Positions 20,554 to 32,000 of a stretch of DNA of 64,000 nt are shown in pieces. The notes beneath the pieces are model-generated. The model saw only the letters and a program-made list of their open reading frames with translations. It was not told the DNA's origin and searched no databases. The stretch covers positions 1-64,000 of the forward strand of contig CADECF010000010.1 of assembly GCA_902825775.1 (NCBI GenBank), in the 5' to 3' direction. The translations under genes and the position numbers were made by a program. This DNA is from an uncultured Lysobacteraceae bacterium (lineage in GTDB: Bacteria > Pseudomonadota > Gammaproteobacteria > Xanthomonadales > Xanthomonadaceae). Position 1 is the first letter of the stretch, and every line of letters starts with the position of its first letter.

Positions 20554-21503
20554 GGGAAACCCGCGCCGACACGACGCAGGCGTTCGTTTACGCCATCGCG
20601 TTGCACGTGCTGCTGTTCTTGCTGGCCTTCGTCGGCCTGTGGTGGACGCGCACCACTGCGCCCGTGTCGGCGGCCGGCCCGATAGTGGAGGCCGAACTGA
20701 TCGATCCCAATGCGCTGTCCGCGCAGATGAAACGCGTGCTGCGCGAACGCCCCAAGCCGGTGCCGCCCGAACCCGTGCAACAACCGCAGGCTGCCGAAGA
20801 GGAAGCGACGCCGCCGCCGCAACCGCTGCCGGAAATCCGGCCGCAGGATTCGCAGGTGCCGCAGCAGAACCAGGCGCAGGAACAGATCCCGATCCCGGAC
20901 ACGCGCGAGCAGGAGCGTGTCGACCGCGAGGCGATCTCGGCCGAGCAGCGCGAAAAGGAACAGGAAGAAAAGCGCCGCCAGGAGCAGGTCGATCTGACCG
21001 AGCGCGAACGCCAGCAGGAAGCCGAAGAGAAACAACGCCTGGCGCAGCAGCAGAAAGACGAAGAACTGAAGAAGATCCGCGCCGAAATCGCCAAGGCCAA
21101 GCGCGAGGAGGATCTGGCGCAGCAGCGGATCAAGCAACTGGCCGACCGGCGCGCGCAGCAGGCTTCGTCCGACGCGGCCAGCAGCGCCAGCCCGCCGCCG
21201 GGCAATGAGGGCGTCGATACCGATCTGGCCGCGAAATACGCCGCGGCGCTGCAGGAAGCGATCCTGCGCAACTGGACCCGCCCCGAAACCGTGCCGCTGG
21301 GCCAGCGTTGCCGCCTCAACATCCGCCAGTTGCCGGGTGGGGAGGTGGTGGACGTCCAGGTATCCCCGTCCTGCCCTTATGACGAATTGGGCCGGCGATC
21401 GGTCGAAGCGGCAGTGCTGAAGGCCCAGCCCTTGCCTTATGCCGGATTCGAAACGGTCTTCCAGCGCAATCTGACGCTCAATTTCGAAGCCCAGGACCGC
21501 TAG
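20550..21503 (+). CDS. tolA: TolA, Tol-Pal trans-envelope protein
   Basis: A 317-residue protein with one N-terminal membrane helix (AFVYAIALHVLLFLLAFVGLWW). A long charged middle region from about residue 70 to 210, rich in Glu, Gln, Lys, Arg and Ala, is expected to be a periplasmic helix (E. coli TolA 421). The compact C-terminal domain carries CRLNIRQLPGGEVVDVQV and contacts TolB and Pal. It starts at GTG overlapping the tolR stop (GTGA). The helical part is shorter than in E. coli. Confidence 0.94.
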
Positions 21504-21569
21504 CGCCGGTCCCCTGAGCATGGCCCCGTTCATCTTTGAGATGAATTTCACATACAAGCTGTTTAATAG

Positions 21570-21591
21570 CCGGGCCGGTGACTCGGCCCGG
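21570..21591 (+). terminator. GC hairpin between tolA and tolB
   Basis: CCGGGCC and GGCCCGG form a 7-pair stem with an 8-base loop, 15 bases before tolB. No T-run follows except ATTT. It may weaken transcription into tolB or have no role. Confidence 0.3.
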
Positions 21592-21605
21592 ATTTCCCCG
21601 AATCG

Positions 21606-22928
21606 ATGGAACTGCCGATGAAACGACCGCTGCACTTGCTCGCCACGCTGTTCGCCCTGCTGATGCTGCCGGTGCTGGCTGCGGCCCAGGAAAAAGGGCT
21701 GGAGATCGACATCGTGGGCGGCAACGCCTCGGCCCTGCCGATCGTGGTGGTGCCGTTCCAGGGGTCGGCCGGCGAGACCGATATCGCTGCGGTGATCCGC
21801 GCCGACTTGGCGCGTTCGGGCCAGTTCCGCGGCCTGCCTGAGCAGGACATCATCGAGCGGCCCAGCCGCGGCGGCGAAATCAACTATCCGACTTGGCGTC
21901 TGCTCAAGCAGGACTACATCGTGGTCGGGCGCGTGCTGCCCGCCGGCGACGGCAGCTTCCGCGTCGAGTACGAACTGTTCGACGTGGCCAAGCAGGAACG
22001 CCTGCTCGGCTTCGCGCTGACCGCGCGCGCCAACGCGACGCGCGACGTGGCGCACCAGATCGCCGATGCCGTCTACGAAAAAATCCTCGGCGTGCGCGGC
22101 GCGTTCTGGACGCGGATCGCTTACGTCACCGCGGTCGGCACCGGCAAAGGCAGCCGTTATGCGTTGATGATCGCCGACTCCGACGGCTACAACCCGCAGG
22201 TCGTGGTGCGCTCTTCCGAGCCGCTGCTGTCGCCGTCGTGGAGCCCGGATGGCGGACGTCTGGCCTATGTCAGTTTCGAGCGCGGCAATTCCTCGATCTA
22301 CATCCAGAACATCGCCAGCGGCAGCCGCGAATTGGTGGCTTCGTTCCGCGGCATCAACGGCGCGCCGAGCTTCTCGCCGGACGGCAGCCGCCTGGCATTG
22401 ACGTTGTCGCGCAGCGGCAATCCCGAAATCTACGTAATGAATCTGGGCAGCAAGGCGCTGACTCAGATCACCAACCAATTCGGCATCGATACCGAGCCGA
22501 CCTGGAGCGCCGACGGCGGCACGATCTACTTCACTTCCGACCGCGGCGGCCGTCCGCAGATTTACCAGGCGTCGGCCAGCGGCGGCGGGGCCACGCGCGT
22601 CACGTTCCAGGGCACCTATAACGCCAGCGCCAGCGTCTCCTACGACGGCAAGAAGATTGCCGTGGCGCAGGGGGCTGGAAACGTTTACCGTATCGCCCTG
22701 ATGGATCGCAGCCTGGGCTCGCCGCGCTGGAACACGCTGTCGCCGGGATCGCTGGACGAATCACCCAGTTTTGCCCCCAATGCCAGCATGCTTCTGTACG
22801 CAGCCCGCGAAGGCCGCCGCGGCGTGCTTTATGCGGTGTCGGCCGACGGCCGTGTGAGGCAACGGCTGGTGCTGGCCGATGGCGATGTGCGCGAGCCGGC
22901 ATGGTCGCCGTACCGCCAGAAGCGCTGA
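21606..22928 (+). CDS. tolB: TolB, periplasmic Tol-Pal beta-propeller
   Basis: A 440-residue exported protein. The signal peptide ends LPVLAAAQ. An N-terminal alpha/beta domain (to about residue 165) is followed by a six-bladed beta-propeller with repeated WSPDGGRLAYVS, FSPDGSRLALTL and WSADGGTIYFTS motifs. It switches Pal between peptidoglycan-bound and free forms. The start may instead be the ATG at 21618 (MKRPLHL), which has GGAA six bases upstream, and both give a good signal peptide. Confidence 0.95.
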   Translation: MELPMKRPLHLLATLFALLMLPVLAAAQEKGLEIDIVGGNASALPIVVVPFQGSAGETDIAAVIRADLARSGQFRGLPEQDIIERPSRGGEINYPTWRLLKQDYIVVGRVLPAGDGSFRVEYELFDVAKQERLLGFALTARANATRDVAHQIADAVYEKILGVRGAFWTRIAYVTAVGTGKGSRYALMIADSDGYNPQVVVRSSEPLLSPSWSPDGGRLAYVSFERGNSSIYIQNIASGSRELVASFRGINGAPSFSPDGSRLALTLSRSGNPEIYVMNLGSKALTQITNQFGIDTEPTWSADGGTIYFTSDRGGRPQIYQASASGGGATRVTFQGTYNASASVSYDGKKIAVAQGAGNVYRIALMDRSLGSPRWNTLSPGSLDESPSFAPNASMLLYAAREGRRGVLYAVSADGRVRQRLVLADGDVREPAWSPYRQKR

Positions 22929-23001
22929 AGTAGCGAATCGAGTTTTTTGCGGCAAAAGTTTTAAAATTGGAATTTCCCCACGTGTGTCACGAGGATCGAC
23001 G

Positions 23002-23517
23002 ATGAACACCACTACCCGCATGATGCTGACGGCCGCCCTGGTTTGCGTTGCCGCTGTCGGCTGCTCCAAGAAGGTCAAGGAAGTCCCGCCTGCCGATACC
23101 GGCGATACCGGCGCCGTGACCCAGCCCGACACCGGCGTCGCTGGCGCCTATGGCCCCAACGATCTGGATACCGACGCCTGTCTGCGCCAGCGCATCGTGT
23201 ACTTCGATCTGGATCAGGATTCGTTGAAGCCGGAATTCCAGGCCGCGATGTCCTGCCACGCCAAGTACCTGCGCGATCGTCCGTCCTCGCGCATCACGCT
23301 CGAAGGCAATGCCGACGAGCGCGGCAGCCGCGAGTACAACATGGGCCTGGGCGAGCGCCGCGGCAATGCCGTGTCCTCCGCGCTGCAGGCCAACGGCGGC
23401 TCGGGCAGCCAGCTGACCGTGGTCAGCTACGGCGAAGAGCGTCCGACCTGCACCGAGTCGAACGAAGACTGCTGGGCCAAGAACCGCCGCGTCGAGATCG
23501 TGTACACCGCTAAGTAA
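23002..23517 (+). CDS. pal: Peptidoglycan-associated lipoprotein Pal
   Basis: A 171-residue outer-membrane lipoprotein (E. coli 173). The signal ends in the lipobox VAAVGC (Cys21). The C-terminal OmpA-like domain carries the peptidoglycan contact motif ITLEGNADERGSREYNMGLG. GAGG at 22992 precedes the ATG by about seven bases. It links the outer membrane to the cell wall and to TolA/TolB. A Cys pair, CTESNEDC, near the C-terminus could form a disulphide. Confidence 0.96.
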   Translation: MNTTTRMMLTAALVCVAAVGCSKKVKEVPPADTGDTGAVTQPDTGVAGAYGPNDLDTDACLRQRIVYFDLDQDSLKPEFQAAMSCHAKYLRDRPSSRITLEGNADERGSREYNMGLGERRGNAVSSALQANGGSGSQLTVVSYGEERPTCTESNEDCWAKNRRVEIVYTAK

Positions 23518-23538
23518 CAAGTACCGGTGACCGATACG

Positions 23539-24330
23539 ATGCGTCGTTCAATGGCAATCATCGCGTTCGCGGCGGCCCTGGTGGCCGCCGCGCCCGCGTT
23601 CGCGCAACGCGCCAGTTTGGCCGACCGCGTCGCCGCGCTCGAACAGCAGGCCGGCAATAACCAGGGCAACGTCGACCTGCTCAACCAGGTCACGCAATTG
23701 AAGAGCGAAGTGCAGGCTTTGCGCGCGCAGCTGGAGGAAATCCAGCAGCAGAACGAGCAGCTGAAATCCAGCAACCGCAGCCAGTACCTCGATCTGGACG
23801 GCCGCTTGAACCGCCTCGAAGGCGGCGGCAATACGCCGATCGTGCCGGTGCCTTCCACCAGCAAAGCGCCGCCCACCAAGGCTTCGCCTCCAGAACGGCC
23901 TCCGGTCGTGCGCGGCGATGCCGGCGCGCTGGCCAAGGGCGCGGACGAACGCAGCGCCTATAACGCGGCCTTCGACCAGCTGAAGGCCGGCCAGTACGTG
24001 GAATCGGCGCGGCTGTTCTCCGATTTCCTGCAGGCCTATCCCAGCGGCGCCTATGCGCCGAACGCCCTGTACTGGCTGGGCGAAAGCTATTACGTCACCC
24101 AGAATTACGCGCTCGCGCAGGAACAGTTCCAGGCGCTGCTCGACCGCTACCCGACCCACGACAAAGCGCCCGGCGCCTTGCTGAAAGTCGGTCTGGCCCA
24201 GTACGGCCTCAAGCAAATGGATGCCGCCGAACGCACCCTGGCCGAAGTGAGCCAGCGTTTCCCGGGCACCGATGCCGCCCGCACCGCGGACGACCGTTTG
24301 CGGGCCATCCAGCTGTCCCAGGTCCGCTGA
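23539..24330 (+). CDS. cpoB: CpoB (YbgF), cell-division coordinator
   Basis: A 263-residue periplasmic protein. The signal ends in APAFAQ. Residues about 30-95 are a coiled coil (LEQQAGNNQGN, LRAQLEEIQQQNEQLKS) that trimerises. A Pro-rich linker follows, and the last 120 residues hold TPR units (FDQLKAGQYVESARLFSDFL, LYWLGESYYVTQNYALAQEQF). It coordinates PBP1B with the Tol machine during constriction. A PBP1B gene is at 39.9 kb. I use the ATG at 23539. A GTG at 23527 is the alternative. Confidence 0.93.
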   Translation: MRRSMAIIAFAAALVAAAPAFAQRASLADRVAALEQQAGNNQGNVDLLNQVTQLKSEVQALRAQLEEIQQQNEQLKSSNRSQYLDLDGRLNRLEGGGNTPIVPVPSTSKAPPTKASPPERPPVVRGDAGALAKGADERSAYNAAFDQLKAGQYVESARLFSDFLQAYPSGAYAPNALYWLGESYYVTQNYALAQEQFQALLDRYPTHDKAPGALLKVGLAQYGLKQMDAAERTLAEVSQRFPGTDAARTADDRLRAIQLSQVR

Positions 24331-24341
24331 TCCGTTTTCGG

Positions 24342-24428
24342 CTTTTGTGAGAGCGGCTTCAGCCGCGAGCTTTTCAGGTACCAGCGCCGATAGCCGAAGA
24401 GCTCGCGGCTGAAGCCGCTCCCACAAAA
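24342..24428. repeat. Family-B inverted pair
   Basis: B at 24342-24374 and its complement at 24397-24428 fill the 116-base gap between cpoB and queE. The copy has a G-to-A change in the first arm (GTGAGAGCGG). The pair ends six bases before the -10-like TAAAAT of queE. Confidence 0.9.
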
Positions 24429-24434
24429 ACACCT

Positions 24435-24440
24435 TAAAAT
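24435..24440 (+). promoter_or_regulatory. Candidate -10 hexamer for queE
   Basis: TAAAAT ends six bases before the queE ATG. The bases between, GACGGG, are not a usable ribosome site at that spacing. A leaderless transcript is likely if this is a promoter. The -35 region would fall in the family-B repeat. Confidence 0.42.
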
Positions 24441-24446
24441 GACGGG

Positions 24447-25127
24447 ATGAACGCCGTTTCCGCCCCCGATGCGGCCGCCGCATCCGCGGACCGGCTGCGT
24501 ATCACCGAGATCTTCCTGTCGCTGCAGGGCGAGGCGCGCGACGCCGGCTGGCCCAGCGTATTCGTGCGCCTGACCGGCTGCCCGCTGCGCTGCCAGTACT
24601 GCGATACCGCATACGCCTTCCATGGCGGCGAGTGGCGGACGATAGATGCGATCCTGGACGAAGTCGCGAGCCACGGCGTGCGCCACGTCTGCGTGACCGG
24701 TGGCGAACCCTTGTCGCAAAAGCGCTGCCTGGCGCTGCTGTCGCGTTTGTGCGATGCCGGCTACATCGTCTCGCTGGAAACATCCGGCGCGATCGACATC
24801 GCCGCGGTTGATCCGCGCGTCAGCCGCGTGCTGGACATCAAGACGCCGGGCTCGGCCGAAGTCGGGCGCAACCTATGGCAGAACCTGCCGCTGTTGACCG
24901 CGCGCGACCAGGTCAAGTTCGTGCTCTGCGGCCGCGGCGATTACGAATGGGCGCGCGATGTGGTCGCCGAGCACCGTCTGCCGGAACGCTGCGACGTGCT
25001 GTTCTCGCCGAGCAAGGCCGAATTATCGGCGACCGATCTGGCCGACTGGATCGTCGCCGACCGGTTGCCGGTGCGTTTCCAGATGCAGTTGCACAAGCTG
25101 CTGTGGAACGACGAGCCCGGACGCTGA
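24447..25127 (+). CDS. queE: 7-carboxy-7-deazaguanine synthase QueE
   Basis: A 226-residue radical SAM enzyme that makes the 7-deazaguanine core of queuosine from 6-carboxytetrahydropterin. The cluster-binding Cys are C45, C49 and C52 in CPLRCQYC (CxxxCxxC), and the SAM motif VTGGEPL follows. An N-terminal stretch of about 18 residues precedes the conserved ITEIFLSLQGEA. It lies next to queC, the next pathway step, and follows cpoB as in pseudomonads. Confidence 0.95.
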   Translation: MNAVSAPDAAAASADRLRITEIFLSLQGEARDAGWPSVFVRLTGCPLRCQYCDTAYAFHGGEWRTIDAILDEVASHGVRHVCVTGGEPLSQKRCLALLSRLCDAGYIVSLETSGAIDIAAVDPRVSRVLDIKTPGSAEVGRNLWQNLPLLTARDQVKFVLCGRGDYEWARDVVAEHRLPERCDVLFSPSKAELSATDLADWIVADRLPVRFQMQLHKLLWNDEPGR

Positions 25128-25135
25128 TTGCCGTT

Positions 25136-25308
25136 CCTCCCCCTTTGAAAAAGGGGATTGAGGGGGATTTGCTTTTGCTGTTTTTTTTGATTTTGTAGGA
25201 GCGGCTTCAGCCGCGAGCTTTTCCGGCCGAAGATCAAGAGCTCGCGGCTGAAGCCGCTCCTACAAAGGCAAGAGCAAATCCCCCCAACCCCCCTTTTTCA
25301 AAGGGGGG
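25136..25308. repeat. Nested composite repeat A-B-B'-A'
   Basis: A at 25136-25175, B at 25191-25220, B' at 25236-25266, A' at 25271-25308. The order and orientation are the same as at 14741-14915, but the B core is the common TTCAG version. Together with the heptamer array it fills the 256-base gap between queE and queC. Confidence 0.92.
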
Positions 25309-25324
25309 AAAAGCGCGAAGCTTC

Positions 25325-25380
25325 GATTCCCGATTCCCGATTCCCGATTCCCGATTCCCGATTCCCGATTCCCGATTCCG
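25325..25380. repeat. Tandem heptamer array (GATTCCC)8 before queC
   Basis: Seven perfect copies of GATTCCC and an eighth GATTCCG end three bases before the queC ATG at 25384. The array covers the whole ribosome-binding region. No Shine-Dalgarno is present. The unit is the same as in the family-E arms at 18631-18762. Confidence 0.95.
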
Positions 25381-25383
25381 ATC

Positions 25384-26082
25384 ATGAAACCTGCAGTAGT
25401 CCTAGTTTCCGGCGGCATGGATTCCGCCGTCGTCCTCGCCATCGCCCGCGAGCGCGGCCACGCCGTGTACGCGTTGAGCGTGAGTTACGGGCAGCGGCAC
25501 ACGTCCGAACTCGATGCCGCGGCGCGCGTGGCGTCGGCGCTGGGCGCCGTGCGGCACAAGACGGTGAACGTCGACCTGCGCGCGATCGGCGGCTCCGCGC
25601 TCACCGATGACATCGACGTGCCGCTGGACACCGACCAGCACCCGGTCGGTACGGCCGCGGCAAAGGACGACATCCCGGTCACCTACGTGCCGGCGCGCAA
25701 TACCATCATGCTGTCGGTGGCGCTGGGCTGGGCCGAGGTGCTCGGCGCGAGCGACATCTATTGCGGGGTCAACGCGGTGGACTACTCGGGTTATCCGGAT
25801 TGCCGGCCCGAGTTCGTAGAGGCCTTCGAGCGGCTGGCCAATCTGGCCACCAAGGCTGGTGTGGAAGGCGCCGGGCTGCGTGTGCAGGCGCCGCTGCAGT
25901 ACATGAGCAAGGCCGATATCGTCCGCGAAGGCCTGCGCCTGGGCGTGGATTTCGCGCAGACGGTGTCGTGCTACCAGGCCGATGCGCAGGGCCTGGCCTG
26001 CCGCCACTGCGACGCCTGCCGGCTGCGCGCGGAAGGTTTCGCCGCCGCCGGCGTTGCCGATCCCACGCATTACGTGGCTTAG
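25384..26082 (+). CDS. queC: 7-cyano-7-deazaguanine synthase QueC
   Basis: A 232-residue ATP-dependent enzyme that converts QueE's product to preQ0. The PP-loop is SGGMDS at 9-14. Four Cys for zinc are at 196, 206, 209 and 212 ([17 protein letters not shown]). The start is fixed by [14 protein letters not shown]. Initiation has no visible ribosome site because a heptamer array sits directly upstream. Later queuosine genes are not in the window. Confidence 0.96.
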   Translation: MKPAVVLVSGGMDSAVVLAIARERGHAVYALSVSYGQRHTSELDAAARVASALGAVRHKTVNVDLRAIGGSALTDDIDVPLDTDQHPVGTAAAKDDIPVTYVPARNTIMLSVALGWAEVLGASDIYCGVNAVDYSGYPDCRPEFVEAFERLANLATKAGVEGAGLRVQAPLQYMSKADIVREGLRLGVDFAQTVSCYQADAQGLACRHCDACRLRAEGFAAAGVADPTHYVA

Positions 26083-26172
26083 CCGCAGTGCGTTAGAATA
26101 TCCGGCCGCCGCGGTTCCTGCAGTGCATCCTCGCCCCTGCGGGCTCGCGCGGGCAGGCGATTTTCTCAAGAT

Positions 26173-26248
26173 GGGTCGTTAGCTCAGTCGGTAGAGCATC
26201 GGACTTTTAATCCGCTGGTCGATGGTTCGAATCCATCACGACCCACCA
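26173..26248 (+). tRNA. tRNA-Lys (anticodon UUU)
   Basis: A 76-base cloverleaf: acceptor GGGTCGT with ACGACCC, D-arm AGCTCAGTCGGTAGAGCA, anticodon loop CTTTTAA (UUU), T-loop GGTTCGAATCC, discriminator A and an encoded CCA. It is 90 bases after queC, the position it also has in Pseudomonas. UUU reads AAA and AAG. Confidence 0.98.
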
Positions 26249-26316
26249 TCTTTCGCCGCACGGCCGTGCCGAATTCCGCCGCGTTCATGCTCGCCGCTCC
26301 CGGCGACGGCGCATGG

Positions 26317-28128
<1,812 letters not shown>

Positions 28129-28134
28129 GGGTGA

Positions 28135-28140
28135 AGGATA
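28135..28140 (-). promoter_or_regulatory. Candidate -10 hexamer for recQ
   Basis: On the minus strand TATCCT ends six bases before the recQ ATG at 28128, with TCACCC between. It fits a leaderless start. A -35 box is not clear. Confidence 0.35.
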
Positions 28141-28215
28141 GCCGCGCCAGGGCTTGAGCGCTAAAGGAAAATCCGACTAAGGCCTAAGGATTATCCGAAG
28201 AGCGCAGATCAAACT

Positions 28216-28376
28216 CCCTCTCCCGCTTGCGGGAGAGGGCTGGGGAGAGGGCGCGCGAACGTTCCGATCGCGTCAAACCGATCATTTCAGGTTGCTTCCA
28301 GCTCGAATCCCACTTTCGCCGTGATCTGCCATATCGCGCGCCCTCACCCAACCCTCTCCCGCAAGCGGGAGAGGGC
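28216..28376. repeat. Family-D inverted pair
   Basis: Each unit has a hairpin CCCTCTCCCGC-TT-GCGGGAGAGGG or its mirror and a tail GGAGAGGGCGCGCG. The units at 28216-28257 and 28335-28376 face each other across 77 bases. They lie in the 280-base gap between dps and recQ and may end the dps transcript. No gene is seen in the gap. Confidence 0.88.
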
Positions 28377-28408
28377 TAAAGCGACAAGCGGGAGAGAGCT
28401 GAAATTCG

Positions 28409-28972
28409 TTACTGCAACAAAGAACGCAACATCCAAGCATTCTTCTCATGGATCTGCAGCCGCTGGATCATCAGATCCTCGGTCGGATCGTCGTCCGCAT
28501 CGTCGGCCACTTCCAGCACCTTGCGCGCGCTGCGGCAGACCGCTTCGTTGCCGACTACCAGCTGGCGCACCATTTCGCGCCAATCCGGCGCTTCGGTCAG
28601 CCCCGGCTCTTCCTTGATCGAGGACAGTTTGATGAACTCCGCGTACGAGCCCGGCGCATTGAAGCCTAGCGCGCGGATGCGTTCGGCGACGTCGTCCAGC
28701 GCGTTCCACTGCTCGGTGTACTGCATCTCGAACATGTTGTGCAGGGCGTTGAACATCGGGCCGGTCACGTTCCAATGGAAATTATGGGTCTTCAAATAGA
28801 GCGTGTAAGCGTCGGCGAGGAAAGCGGACAATCCCTGCGCGATCTTCTTGCGATCGCCGCCGCTGATCCCGATATCGATGGCGGGGCCGCGGTCGCCCGG
28901 ACCCGGCGACGCGGTCGGATTGGCGGCGGCAGGCTTGGTCTTGCCGGGTTTCGCGGTTTTGGGCTTGGCCAT
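28409..28972 (-). CDS. dps: Dps-type DNA-binding ferritin
   Basis: A 187-residue Dps protein (E. coli 167). The ferroxidase residues are placed exactly as in E. coli by spacing: H66, H78, E82 (Asp in E. coli), D93 and E97 in FHWNVTGPMF through LDDVAERI. The N-terminal tail of about 35 residues is rich in Lys and Pro (AKPKTAKPGKTKPAA), which should bind DNA. AGGAG stands eight bases before the ATG at 28972, so the longer open frame is not used. It is divergent from hrpA with 62 bases between. Confidence 0.95.
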   Translation of the reverse strand: MAKPKTAKPGKTKPAAANPTASPGPGDRGPAIDIGISGGDRKKIAQGLSAFLADAYTLYLKTHNFHWNVTGPMFNALHNMFEMQYTEQWNALDDVAERIRALGFNAPGSYAEFIKLSSIKEEPGLTEAPDWREMVRQLVVGNEAVCRSARKVLEVADDADDDPTEDLMIQRLQIHEKNAWMLRSLLQ

Positions 28973-29034
28973 CGGGTTTCTCCTGGATGGGGATGACGTC
29001 ACAATAGAACGTGGCGGCGGATGTGTGAAATGCA

Positions 29035-32000
29035 ATGTCGCTGTCGGAACGATCAATGAAGCCTATCGGAACCCCTGCAAGCGCCGCGTCAACGCAGGCG
29101 CGGCGCGCCATCGACGGCGCCCGCAGCCGCGATGCCGCGCGCCTGCACGGTTTGTGGCGGCGCTGGCAGGCGCAGCCCGCGGACGAGAACGCGCGCGCTG
29201 CGTTCGCCGGTGCGTTGGCGCGATCCGTGGCCGAGCGCGAGGCGCGCGCGGCGGCGCTGCCTCGCGGCGAAGTCGACGCCGGCCTGCCGATCGCAGGCGA
29301 GGCCGAACGCATCGTCGAATTGATTCGCAAGCATCCGGTGGTGGTGATCGCCGGCGAAACCGGTTCAGGCAAGACTACTCAACTGCCCAAGCTATGCCTG
29401 GCCGCGGGCCGCGGCGCCGCCGGCATGATCGGCTGCACGCAACCGCGCCGCATCGCCGCGCGCGCGGTCGCGCGGCGCGTCGCCGAAGAACTGCAGGTGC
29501 CGTTGGGCGGAGCGGTCGGCTATCAGGTGCGCTTCAACGACAACGTCGGCGCCGATACCGCGGTCAAGTTCATGACCGATGGCATCCTGTTGGCCGAGAT
29601 CCAGTCCGACCGCTGGTTGTCGGCCTACGACACGATCATCGTCGACGAAGCGCACGAGCGCAGCCTCAACATCGACTTCCTGCTCGGCTATCTGAAGCAG
29701 CTGCTGCGCAAACGGCCGGACCTGAAGATCGTCGTCACTTCGGCGACTATCGATACCGAACGCTTCTCGGAACATTTCGACGGCGCGCCGGTGGTGAATG
29801 TGGAAGGCCGCGGTTTCCCGGTCGAAGTGCGCTATCGGCCGTTGGAAGGGGAAGGCGACGACGGCGGCGGGCGCAGCGTGCTCGACGGCATCGTGGCCGC
29901 ATGCGACGAAATCGCGCGCGACCGCAGCATGGGCGACACGCTCATCTTCCTGCCGGGCGAACGCGAGATCCGCGACGCGCACCAAGCCTTGGAGCGGCGC
30001 AAATACCGCCACACCGAAGTGCTGCCGCTGTACGCGCGGCTGTCGGTGCGCGACCAGGACCGCGTATTCAATCCCGGACCGCAGCGGCGCATCGTGCTGG
30101 CCACCAATGTCGCCGAGACGTCGCTGACGGTGCCGCGCATCCATTACGTGGTCGACCCGGGGTTGGCGCGGGTGAAGCGCTACAGCCCGCGGCAGAAGTT
30201 GGACCGTCTGCATATCGAACCGATCTCGCAAGCCAGCGCCGATCAGCGCAAAGGCCGCTGCGGCCGCATCGCGCCGGGCACCTGCATCCGCATCTATTCG
30301 CAGGCCGATTTCGAATCGCGCGCGGCCTATACCGATCCGGAAATACGACGCGCCGCGCTGGCCGGCGTGATCCTGCGCATGCTGTCGCTGGGTTTGGGCC
30401 GTATCGAGGACTTCCCGTTCCTGGAGCCGCCCGACTCGCGCGCCATTACCGATGGCTGGCAGCAGTTGCTCGAGCTCGGTGCCGTCGACGCGGAGCGCAA
30501 GCTCACCGCGACCGGGCGCACCATGTCGCGGCTGCCGGTCGACGTGAAACTGGCGCGCATGCTGGTGGCGGCGCAGGCGCATGGCTGTCTGCAGGACATG
30601 CTGGCGATCGCTTCGTTCCTGGGTATCCAGGATCCGCGCGAAAGGCCGGCCGACCAGCGTGCGGCGGCCGATAATGCGCATGCGTTGTTCGCCGACCCGA
30701 AGTCCGAGTTCGTGGGCATCCTCAAGTTGTGGGAGGCCTATCGCGAGGCGCACGAAGATTCGACCCAGTCGCAGTTGCGGAAGTGGTGCGAGAAGCATTT
30801 TCTGGGTTTCTTGCGGATGCGCGAATGGCGCGAGTTGCATCGCCAATTGAAATTGCAGTGCGACGAGCTCGGTTGGACCGCTTTCCCCCCTTTGGAAAAG
30901 GGGGGCAGGGGGGATTTGCGCGCCAATGCGACAGCGACGAAACATCAAAAACAAAAGCAAATCCCCCTCAATCCCCCTTTTTCAAAGGGGGAGGAACAGC
31001 TGATCCCCGCCAATCCCCCTTTTTCAAAAGGGGAGGAACAGCGCACGGCAAAAGCCTACGCAACGCTGCACCGCGCGCTGATCGCCGGCCTGCCCACGCA
31101 AATCGGACAACGCACCGAGCGTGGCCAGTACGACGGCCCCCGCGGCCGCAAATTCCAAGTGTTCCCCGGGTCTTCGTTGGCGAAAAAACCGCCGCCGTGG
31201 GTGTTGTCGGCGACGCTGCTGGATACCGAAAAAGTCTGGTCGCTGACCAATGCGGCGATCGAGCCCGAATGGGCGATCGACGAACTTGCGCACCTGCTCG
31301 CAAAGCGCCAGCACGATCCGCATTGGTCGCGTTCGCAGGGACGCGTGGTCGGCAGCGAGCAGATCGGCCTGTTCGGACTGGTGTTGGCGCCGAAACGGCC
31401 GATCCATTACGGCGCATTATTTCCCGAGGAAAGCCGCGTCATTTTCGCGCGCGATGCGCTGGCGACCGGCGAGATCAACACGCGCAGCGCATTCCTGGCC
31501 CGCAATCTGAAGGTCTTGGCTTTGGCGCGCGATGAAGAAGCCAAGCAGCGCCGCAGCGGTCTGGTCGTCGACGAGGACTGGATGGCGCAGTGGTATCTCG
31601 ACCGGCTGCCGCCCCAAGCGCATAACGCGCAGGCGCTGGATGCGTGGTACGCGAAATTGCCGGTCGCCGAAAAAGCCGCGCTGGAATGGTCGCGACAGGA
31701 CCTGCTGGTCGGCGACGAGAGCGAGACGGCGCGTTTCCCGCCCTATTTCGCGGTCGGCGATGCGCGGCTGGCGGTGCATTACCGCTTCCAGCCCGGCGAG
31801 CCGGACGACGGCATGACCGTCGTGGTGCCGCTTCACCTGCTCAATGCGCTGGATGCCGCGCGTCTGTCCTGGCTGGCGCCCGGATTCGTCGCCGATAAGG
31901 CCGCAGCGATGATCAAATCGCTGCCCAAGGCGCTGCGGCGAAATTTCGTGCCGGCGCCGGATTTCGCGCGCGCCTTCGTCGAAGCGCATCGCGAGGCGGA

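Noticed and set aside
25325..25380. CRISPR array
   Set aside because: The units are 7 bases without spacers, and no cas genes are near.
30882..31042. A frameshift or sequencing error in hrpA
   Set aside because: The frame stays open through the repeat and both flanks align in the same frame, so an insertion of a multiple of three is the simpler reading.
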